From Mycolicibacterium neoaurum ATCC 25795 (GTDB lineage: Bacteria > Actinomycetota > Actinomycetes > Mycobacteriales > Mycobacteriaceae): a DNA stretch of 64,000 bases. The DNA lies in the NCBI RefSeq assembly GCF_000691525.1, contig NZ_JMDW01000023.1:19406-83405 (forward strand), given 5' to 3'. The position numbers and the translations under genes were made by a program. Position 1 is the stretch's first letter. Every line of letters begins with the position of its first letter. The notes below the pieces were generated by a model. It saw only the letters and a list, made by a program, of their open reading frames with translations, was not told where the DNA came from and ran no database searches. Below are positions 58,164-64,000 of this stretch, one piece after another.

Positions 58164-58841
58164 ATGGCGCGACATGGAACGGCGAGCGGCCGCTATCGGT
58201 CGTCAGCGGCTCTTGCCGCGATCTTGGCCCCGGCGGCCATTCTGTTCTCGGTCGGCTCCGAGGTGCGCCCACAGGCACCACAGGAACCCATGACGGTCGC
58301 CGGTCCCGCGGCCGCACCCGTCGTGCCCGGTGTGCAGATCGTCGCCGCACCCGCCGACTTCGCCTGGAATTCGTCGACGGTCTCCGCCGCGGCACCCGCG
58401 ACGCCGACCGCTCAGCTGGTCGCCGCATCCCGCTGGCGTCCCGACAACCGCCCGCTGCTGTTGCCTCCCGGCGTGGCGCCCGAACACGGACTGCAGGTCA
58501 AGACCATCCTGACTGCCCGCGCCATCAGCGTTGTCTTCCCCGAGATCCGCAGCATCGGCGGTGTCCGCCCCGACGCACTGCGCTGGCACCCCAACGGACT
58601 TGCCCTCGACGTGATGATCCCGAATCCGGGCAGCGCGCAGGGGATCGCACTCGGCAATCAGATCGTGGCCTACGTGATGAAGAACGCCGCCCGCTTCGGC
58701 ATGCAGGACGCCATCTGGCGCGGCACCTACTACACCCCGACCGGAGCATCCGGGTCGGGCGGTTACGGCCATTACGACCACGTGCACGTCACCACGACCG
58801 GCGGCGGTTACCCCACCGGTGACGAGGTCTACTACCGCTAG
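58164..58841 (+). CDS. Exported LAS-metallopeptidase-like protein (Rv0320-like)
   Basis: 225-aa exported protein: N-terminal basic segment and hydrophobic stretch (SSAALAAILAPAAILFSVG), then an Ala/Pro linker and a C-terminal domain from about 100. The domain has HPNGLALDVMIP and GHYDHVHVTTTGG, a His...Asp...His-x-His arrangement like D,D-carboxypeptidase/endolysin folds, so zinc binding is possible. Peptidoglycan is the probable target, but active members of this subfamily are not known to me. Its TAG stop overlaps the convergent prpR stop in a CTAG palindrome. Confidence 0.78.
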   Translation: MARHGTASGRYRSSAALAAILAPAAILFSVGSEVRPQAPQEPMTVAGPAAAPVVPGVQIVAAPADFAWNSSTVSAAAPATPTAQLVAASRWRPDNRPLLLPPGVAPEHGLQVKTILTARAISVVFPEIRSIGGVRPDALRWHPNGLALDVMIPNPGSAQGIALGNQIVAYVMKNAARFGMQDAIWRGTYYTPTGASGSGGYGHYDHVHVTTTGGGYPTGDEVYYR

Positions 58842-60256
58842 GCCGGTCCGCTGGCAGGCGGGTAGGGCAGATTGCTGCTGGTCTGCGGATCCACCTGGAC
58901 CGGTCGCCCCACATAGGGAAACGCCCGCTGCGGGCACGCCGCCCGGTCACAGATCCGGCAGCCGGCGCCGATCGGCACGGTGGCCTCCGCGTCGGCAAGA
59001 TCGATACCCACCGAATAGACCAGCTTGTCGGCGTGGGCCAGATCGCATCCCAACCCGATCGCGAAACTCTTCGGGGTGCCCAGATACCGGCTGGGTGGGG
59101 ACACCGATGTCTTCGCCAGCCAGAAATAGCTGCGGCCGTCGGGCATCTGCGCCACCTGGGTGAGGAACTCCCCGGGCCTGGAGAAGGCATGGTGAATTAC
59201 CCAGAGGGGGCAGTTGCCGCCGACCCGGGAGAAGTGGAAGGCGGTGGCGGATTGCCGTTTGGAGATGTTGCCCGCACTGTCGGTGCGGACGAAGATGAAC
59301 GGGACCCCGCGGGCGTCGGGACGCTGCAGAGTCGACAACCGGTGACAGATGGTCTCGAAACCGACGTCGAAATTGCGTGCGAGCTGGTCGATGTCATAGC
59401 GCAACGACTCGGCAGCGGACAGGAAAATCCGGTAGGGCAGTAGCAGGGCGCCTGCAAAATAGTTCGCCAACCCGATGCGCGCCACATCGCGCGCCTCGGC
59501 GCTGAGCTGGTCGTCGGAGGCCACGATCGACGAGATCAGCTCCGAGTGCAGTAGCAGAGCCAGCTGGGTGGCCAACTGGAAGGCGCGCTGCCCCGGGAGC
59601 AGCCAACGTGCCAGCAGAAGCGTCCTGGTGTCCGGTTCGTAGCGTCGTTTGACGTTGGGGCCGAGGCGATCTCCGCTGTCGAGGACGACCGATATGGCGA
59701 ACTCATCGGACAACAGTTCGGCGAGCTGGCCGTCCATGCCGCCGGTGTGCAGACCGTGCCGGGCGTAGATATCCTCGGCCGCACGGTCGAGCGCGTCGAT
59801 GTAATTGCGTCGGTCGTAGAAGAAGTCGCGAACCTCCTCGAACGGCATCGGTTGTTGGGTACCACCGTGAAGGTCGGAATTGGCGCGAGCATGGACGGTT
59901 TCGAGTTCGGCCACCGCATCGTGCAGCCGCCGGTGCAGGTTGACTACGGTCTGTCCGATCTCGGGCATGCGTGCGACCAACTCTTCGATCTGTGCCGTCG
60001 TCGACGACCCATCGGCCAGGATTTCGCGAAGGTCGGACACCAGCCGCGCATCGGAATCGGGGGCGAAGTAGTGCGTCGGAAGATCGAAGCGATCCGAGAG
60101 CGCGAGCAGTACGGGAACGGTGATGGGACGCTGGTCGTTCTCCAGCTGATTCACATAACTCGTGGATAGCCCCAGGGCGCGCGCCAGCGCGACCTGAGTC
60201 AGGCCCTTCTCGTCCCTGAGCCGCCGTAGCCGGGCGCCCGCGAATGTCTTCGCCAC
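58838..60256 (-). CDS. prpR: Methylcitrate-cycle regulator PrpR (RamB-like XRE regulator)
   Basis: 472-aa regulator of propionate metabolism divergent to prpDBC. N-terminal XRE helix-turn-helix (LTQVALARALGLSTSYVNQLE, about residues 18-38), central IrrE/DUF955-like and ScfR-type region, and C-terminal cysteines GCRICDRAACPQR; PrpR of M. tuberculosis carries a [4Fe-4S] cluster and responds to acyl-CoA. GTG 60256 (VAKTFAGARLRRLR) is the chosen start. Expected to activate prpDBC. Confidence 0.88.
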   Translation of the reverse strand: MAKTFAGARLRRLRDEKGLTQVALARALGLSTSYVNQLENDQRPITVPVLLALSDRFDLPTHYFAPDSDARLVSDLREILADGSSTTAQIEELVARMPEIGQTVVNLHRRLHDAVAELETVHARANSDLHGGTQQPMPFEEVRDFFYDRRNYIDALDRAAEDIYARHGLHTGGMDGQLAELLSDEFAISVVLDSGDRLGPNVKRRYEPDTRTLLLARWLLPGQRAFQLATQLALLLHSELISSIVASDDQLSAEARDVARIGLANYFAGALLLPYRIFLSAAESLRYDIDQLARNFDVGFETICHRLSTLQRPDARGVPFIFVRTDSAGNISKRQSATAFHFSRVGGNCPLWVIHHAFSRPGEFLTQVAQMPDGRSYFWLAKTSVSPPSRYLGTPKSFAIGLGCDLAHADKLVYSVGIDLADAEATVPIGAGCRICDRAACPQRAFPYVGRPVQVDPQTSSNLPYPPASGPA

Positions 60257-60377
60257 CGCGCCAGACTCTATCGCACGCGGCTTACACAAGATTCGCAAAC
60301 GGCGTCGATAAAGGACGCAAAATTACGCATTTACAGGTACTTTCGCATGTCGTCGCCGCCTGCGTAGCGTGCGAATC
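60257..60377. promoter_or_regulatory. prpR/prpD divergent promoter with TTCGCA-type repeats
   Basis: The 121-base gap is AT-richer than flanks and has repeated TTCGCA/TGCGAA words: 60292-60297, 60342-60347 and 60370-60375, with ACGCAAAATTACGCAT in between (60315-60330). These resemble RamB/PrpR operator motifs (TTTGCAAA-like with CG). Binding not shown. Confidence 0.45.
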
Positions 60378-61883
60378 ATGCAGAATCTCGATGTCCGAAC
60401 CCGGCGCAGCGCCGAGAACTTCCCTCGTACCGAACACCTTGCCTGGAAGATCGCCGAGGTCGCAGCCGATCCCGTCGCGGTCGAGCCGGCCACCGAGGAG
60501 ATGGTGATCAACCGCATCATCGACAATGCGTCGGTCTCGGCGGCCTCGGTGATCCGCCGCCCGGTGACGGTCGCCCGCGCACAGGCACTGGCGCATCCCA
60601 CGCGCCAGGGTGCCGCCGTCTTCGGGGTCGAGGGCAGCTACTCGGCCGAGTGGGCCGCCTACGCCAACGGTGTGGCGGTGCGCGAACTCGACTTCCACGA
60701 CACCTTCCTGGCCGCCGAATACTCCCATCCAGGCGACAACATCCCCGCCCTGGTCGCCGTCGCCCAGCAACTCGGGGTGCGCGGTACCGACCTGATCCGC
60801 GGATTGGCCACCGCCTACGAGATCCAGGTAGATCTGGTCAAGGGAATCTGTCTGCACGAGAACAAGATCGACCATGTCGCGCACCTCGGCCCATCGGTCG
60901 CCGCCGGTCTGGGCACCATGCTGCGTCTGGACACCGAAACCATCTACAACGCCATCGGTCAGGCGCTCCATCTGACCACCGCCACCCGCCAGTCCCGCAA
61001 GGGCCTCATCTCCAGCTGGAAGGCGTACGCCCCGGCCTGGGCCGGCAAGGTTGCTATCGAGGCTGTGGACCGCGCGATGCGCGGCGAGGGATCCCCGGCC
61101 CCCATCTGGGAGGGTGAGGACGGCGTCATCGCCTGGATGCTGGGTGGACCCGAGCGCACCTACACCGTGCCGCTGCCGGAGCCGGGTGAGCCGAAGCGGG
61201 CCATCCTGGACACCTACACCAAGGAGCACTCGGCCGAATACCAGAGCCAGGCGCCCATCGACCTTGCCCGCCGGATGCGCGAGCGGATCGCCGATCTCGA
61301 GCAGATCGCGTCGATCGTGCTGCACACCAGCAACCACACGCACGTCGTGATCGGCACCGGATCGGGAGATCCGCAAAAGTTCGATCCGGACGCGTCCCGA
61401 GAGACGCTGGACCACTCGGTCATGTACATCTTCGCCGTCGCGCTGCAGGACGGTACCTGGCACCACGAGCACTCCTACGCACCGGAGCGCGCGCACCGTC
61501 CCGACACCATCGAGCTGTGGCGCAAGATCTCCACGGTCGAAGATCCGGAATGGACGCGTCGCTACCACAGCACCGACCCGGCTGAGAAGGCATTCGGCGC
61601 CAAGGCCGTGATAACCCTCAAGAGTGGTGAGACCATCGTCGACGAGCTCGCCGTCGCCGATGCGCATCCGCTGGGCGCCCGCCCCTTCGCCCGGGAACAG
61701 TACGTGCACAAGTTCGGCGTTCTGGCCGAGGGAGTGGTGGAACCGGAAGAACAGCAACGCTTTCTGCAGGTCGTCGACGGCGTTTCCGGTATCAAGTCCG
61801 GTGGTCTGGGTGCGCTGAACATCCGGGTCGACCAACGGGTGCTGGATAAGGCCCCGACGATTCCCTCGGGCATCTTCCGATGA
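60378..61883 (+). CDS. prpD: 2-methylcitrate dehydratase PrpD
   Basis: 501-aa enzyme of the MmgE/PrpD family that dehydrates 2-methylcitrate toward methylaconitate. Typical segments: LAWKIAEVAADPVAVEPATEE, FGVEGSYSAEWAAYANGVAV, ELDFHDTFLAAEYSHPGDN, and YRHHEHSYAPERA-like WHHEHSYAPERAH. ATG 60378 is preferred over GTG 60369. First gene of the methylcitrate operon, overlapping prpB by 4 bases. Confidence 0.93.
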   Translation: MQNLDVRTRRSAENFPRTEHLAWKIAEVAADPVAVEPATEEMVINRIIDNASVSAASVIRRPVTVARAQALAHPTRQGAAVFGVEGSYSAEWAAYANGVAVRELDFHDTFLAAEYSHPGDNIPALVAVAQQLGVRGTDLIRGLATAYEIQVDLVKGICLHENKIDHVAHLGPSVAAGLGTMLRLDTETIYNAIGQALHLTTATRQSRKGLISSWKAYAPAWAGKVAIEAVDRAMRGEGSPAPIWEGEDGVIAWMLGGPERTYTVPLPEPGEPKRAILDTYTKEHSAEYQSQAPIDLARRMRERIADLEQIASIVLHTSNHTHVVIGTGSGDPQKFDPDASRETLDHSVMYIFAVALQDGTWHHEHSYAPERAHRPDTIELWRKISTVEDPEWTRRYHSTDPAEKAFGAKAVITLKSGETIVDELAVADAHPLGARPFAREQYVHKFGVLAEGVVEPEEQQRFLQVVDGVSGIKSGGLGALNIRVDQRVLDKAPTIPSGIFR

Positions 61884-62794
61884 GCCTGATGGGTGCGTCG
61901 ATCTCGGCCGCGGAGAAGCGATCGCGCTTTCGCGCAGCGCTGAACTCGGGCAGGCTACAACGGTTTCCGGGCGCGTTCTCTCCGCTGGTTGCGAAGCTGG
62001 TCGCCGAGATCGGGTTCGACGGTGTCTACGTGTCCGGTGCGGTGCTGTCAGCCGACCTCGGGCTGCCCGATATCGGCCTCACGACACTGACCGAGGTGAC
62101 CGGCCGGGGTGCGCAGATCGCCGCGGCGACGGACCTGCCGACCCTGATCGATGCCGACACCGGGTTCGGTGAGCCCATGAGCGCCGCGCGCACGGTCACC
62201 CTCCTCGAGGACGCCGGCCTGGCCGGCCTGCACCTCGAAGACCAGGTGAATCCCAAGCGTTGCGGCCACCTCGACGGCAAGGCCGTGGTGGAGACGTCCG
62301 AGATGGTGAAACGGCTGCGGGCGGCGGTCGCTGCGCGGCGCGATCCCAACTTTGTGATCTGTGCCCGCACCGACGCCGCCGGCATCGAAGGAATCGGCGC
62401 CGCGATCGATCGGGCCAAGGCCTACGCCGATGCCGGTGCCGATCTGATCTTCACCGAGGCGCTGCACCATCCGGCCGACTTCGAGCACTTCCGGGACGCC
62501 ATCGACACGCCGCTACTGGCGAACATGACCGAGTTCGGCAAGTCCGAACTGTTGACCGCCGGCCAACTCGCCGATATCGGCTACAACGTTGTCATCTATC
62601 CCGTCACCACGCTGCGGTTGGCTATGCATGCCGTCGAAAGCGGTCTGCGTGAGATCAATTCCGCGGGAACACAATCCGGGCTTTTGGATCAGATGCAACA
62701 CCGCAGCCGGCTCTACGAACTGTTGCATTACGCCGAATACAACGAATTCGACTCCGACATCTACAACTTTGCACTGCAAGGGGTGGCACCATGA
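61880..62794 (+). CDS. prpB: Methylisocitrate lyase PrpB
   Basis: 304-aa ICL/PEP-mutase-superfamily TIM barrel which splits 2-methylisocitrate to pyruvate and succinate. Active-site loop NPKRCGHLDGK has the conserved KRCGH motif, with the metal-ligand Asp in PTLIDADTGFGEPM and R-region FVICARTDAAG. Overlaps prpD and prpC by 4 bases each. Confidence 0.95.
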   Translation: MSLMGASISAAEKRSRFRAALNSGRLQRFPGAFSPLVAKLVAEIGFDGVYVSGAVLSADLGLPDIGLTTLTEVTGRGAQIAAATDLPTLIDADTGFGEPMSAARTVTLLEDAGLAGLHLEDQVNPKRCGHLDGKAVVETSEMVKRLRAAVAARRDPNFVICARTDAAGIEGIGAAIDRAKAYADAGADLIFTEALHHPADFEHFRDAIDTPLLANMTEFGKSELLTAGQLADIGYNVVIYPVTTLRLAMHAVESGLREINSAGTQSGLLDQMQHRSRLYELLHYAEYNEFDSDIYNFALQGVAP

Positions 62795-63924
62795 GCGCTG
62801 TCGAAGACAGTCCGCGCATCTACAAGGGCCTGGCCGGCGTCGTCGTGGACACGACGGCGATCTCCAAGGTTGTGCCGGAGACCAATTCGCTGACCTATCG
62901 CGGTTACGCGGTGCAGGATCTGGCTGCCATGTGTTCCTTCGAAGAGGTCGCCTACCTGCTGTGGCATGGTGAGCTGCCTGGAGACCAGGAGCTGGCTCTG
63001 TTCACTCAGCGTGAGCGTGCTGCCCGACGGATGGACCGCGGTATGCAGTCCTTGCTCTCCAAGCTGCCCGACACCTGCCATCCGATGGACGTCGTGCGGA
63101 CGTTGATCAGCTACATGGGCGCCCAGGACCCCGATGAGGATGACAGCAGTCCGAGAGCCAACTACGACAAGTCGCTGCGCATGCTGTCCGTGCTGCCGAC
63201 GATCGTGGCCGCGGATATGCGCAGGCGTCGCGGTCTCGACCCGATTGCCCCGCACAGCCACATGAGCTATTCACAGAACTTCTTGCACATGTGCTTCGGG
63301 GACGTTCCGGAGAAGGCCATCGTGGACGCCTTCGAAGCATCGATGGTGCTCTATGCCGAGCACAGCTTCAATGCTTCCACGTTCGCGAGCAGGGTCGTCA
63401 CCTCCACCCAGTCCGATATCTACAGCGCGGTGACCGCGGCCATCGGTGCGCTGAAGGGTCCGCTGCACGGCGGCGCCAATGAGGCCGTGATGCACGACAT
63501 GCTGGAGATCGGCTCTGCCGACAAGGCATCGGCATGGTTGCACGGCAAGCTGTCCCGCAAGGACAAGGTGATGGGTTTCGGCCACCGGGTCTACAAGAAC
63601 GGTGACTCACGCGTGCCGACCATGAAGGACGCCTTGATTCGGGTTGCGAACATCCGGGATGGCGGTAGATGGTTGGACATCTACGACGCTCTGGAGACCG
63701 ATATGGCGGCGACCACGGGCATCAAGCCGAACCTGGACTTCCCGACCGGACCAGCCTATTACCTGATGGGTTTCGACATCAGTTGCTTCACACCGATCTT
63801 CGTGATGAGCCGGATAACTGGTTGGACGGCCCATATCATGGAGCAAACCGCTTCAAACGCTCTCATCCGGCCGTTGAGTGAGTACGTCGGTTGGGAGCAA
63901 CGTCAACTGGATCGAACCCGGTGA
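62791..63924 (+). CDS. prpC: 2-methylcitrate synthase PrpC
   Basis: 377-aa citrate-synthase-fold enzyme that condenses propionyl-CoA with oxaloacetate. Active-site segments: GPLHGGANEAVMHDM (His), MGFGHRVYKNGDSRVP (His), and the Asp in NLDFPTGPAYYLMGF. YLLWHGELP in the N-terminus is typical. Its stop overlaps the next gene's GTG (GTGA). Confidence 0.95.
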   Translation: MSAVEDSPRIYKGLAGVVVDTTAISKVVPETNSLTYRGYAVQDLAAMCSFEEVAYLLWHGELPGDQELALFTQRERAARRMDRGMQSLLSKLPDTCHPMDVVRTLISYMGAQDPDEDDSSPRANYDKSLRMLSVLPTIVAADMRRRRGLDPIAPHSHMSYSQNFLHMCFGDVPEKAIVDAFEASMVLYAEHSFNASTFASRVVTSTQSDIYSAVTAAIGALKGPLHGGANEAVMHDMLEIGSADKASAWLHGKLSRKDKVMGFGHRVYKNGDSRVPTMKDALIRVANIRDGGRWLDIYDALETDMAATTGIKPNLDFPTGPAYYLMGFDISCFTPIFVMSRITGWTAHIMEQTASNALIRPLSEYVGWEQRQLDRTR

Positions 63925-64000
63925 TCTCGAAACTCTTGGTGGCCAACCGCGGTGAAATCGCCATCCGCGCGTTCCGTGCAGCGACCGAGATGAACATCGC
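63921..64000 (+). CDS. pyc: Probable pyruvate carboxylase, 5 prime end only
   Basis: The final 80 bases open a frame with SKLLVANRGEIAIRAFRAAT, the N-terminus of a biotin carboxylase domain. NRGEIAIRAFRAA is closer to pyruvate carboxylase than to acyl-CoA carboxylase alpha subunits (usually AVRVIRA). GTG 63921 overlaps the prpC stop by 4 bases, so it is the fourth gene of the operon. The rest is outside the window, so propionyl/acetyl-CoA carboxylase remains possible. Confidence 0.7.
   Translation, partial: MISKLLVANRGEIAIRAFRAATEMNI

Noticed and set aside
1..64000. tRNA, rRNA, CRISPR arrays, insertion sequences or prophage
   Set aside because: No cloverleaf, regularly spaced repeats, transposase or integrase motifs were seen; only short tandem or inverted repeats are present.

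Overview
The window is a high-GC actinobacterial chromosome segment from a Mycobacterium, most likely a rapid grower of the Mycolicibacterium type. Evidence is a complete ESX-3 type VII secretion locus with PE and PPE genes, mycobacterial genes in the order of the M. tuberculosis Rv0269c-Rv0320 region (polD2-fadD2-fadE6, ESX-3, tam-stf0-sulfatase, Rv0308-Rv0312-like genes), many GTG starts, and operons held together by 4-bp ATGA overlaps. No tRNA, rRNA, CRISPR array or insertion sequence was recognised.

Layout. 1-4.45 kb: a Tat-exported sugar-type binding protein, a double ABC ATPase and a permease, then an F420-type flavin/deazaflavin reductase. 4.46-12.66 kb (minus strand): a nine-gene tight operon equivalent to the Nit1-type (sll0783-sll0787 / MSMEG_0565-0572) cluster: Sll0783-like protein, nitrilase, small MSMEG_0570-type protein, flavin oxidoreductase, radical SAM enzyme, GNAT-AIR synthase fusion, a second nitrilase-fold protein lacking the catalytic Cys and Glu, a glycosyltransferase, and a thioesterase. 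A LysR gene is divergent. 13.9-17.2 kb: ferritin-like protein, TetR, Acg-type nitroreductase with a DosR-like box, STAS protein and a probable 20-residue protein. 17.4-23.6 kb: polD2, fadD2, an SDR and fadE6. 23.6-28.6 kb: a TetR/hydrolase/hydroxyacid dehydrogenase operon facing a VOC dioxygenase gene across a 13-bp inverted repeat, then another TetR and an MpaB-family oxygenase.

28.7-43.3 kb: ESX-3 (eccA3-eccB3-eccC3-PE5-PPE4-esxG-esxH-espG3-eccD3-mycP3-eccE3), led by two IdeR-like iron boxes. This system exports EsxG-EsxH and PE-PPE proteins for siderophore-dependent iron acquisition. 43.3-52.7 kb: hydrolase, amidohydrolase, trans-aconitate methyltransferase, then a sulfation block (cysNC, cysD, stf0, sulfatase), a NUDIX hydrolase and an unknown protein. 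52.7-58.8 kb: PAP2 phosphatase, PAP2-diacylglycerol kinase fusion, L,D-transpeptidase-like exported protein, SnoaL-like protein, Hsp70-like Thr/Pro-rich membrane protein and an exported LAS-like protein. 58.8-64 kb: PrpR and the divergent methylcitrate-cycle operon prpD-prpB-prpC followed by the start of a probable pyruvate carboxylase gene, cut by the window end.

Most start codons were moved from the longest open frame to the start supported by a ribosome binding site, overlap with the previous gene, or known family N-terminus. All family names rest on recognition of motifs and gene order, not on database searches.
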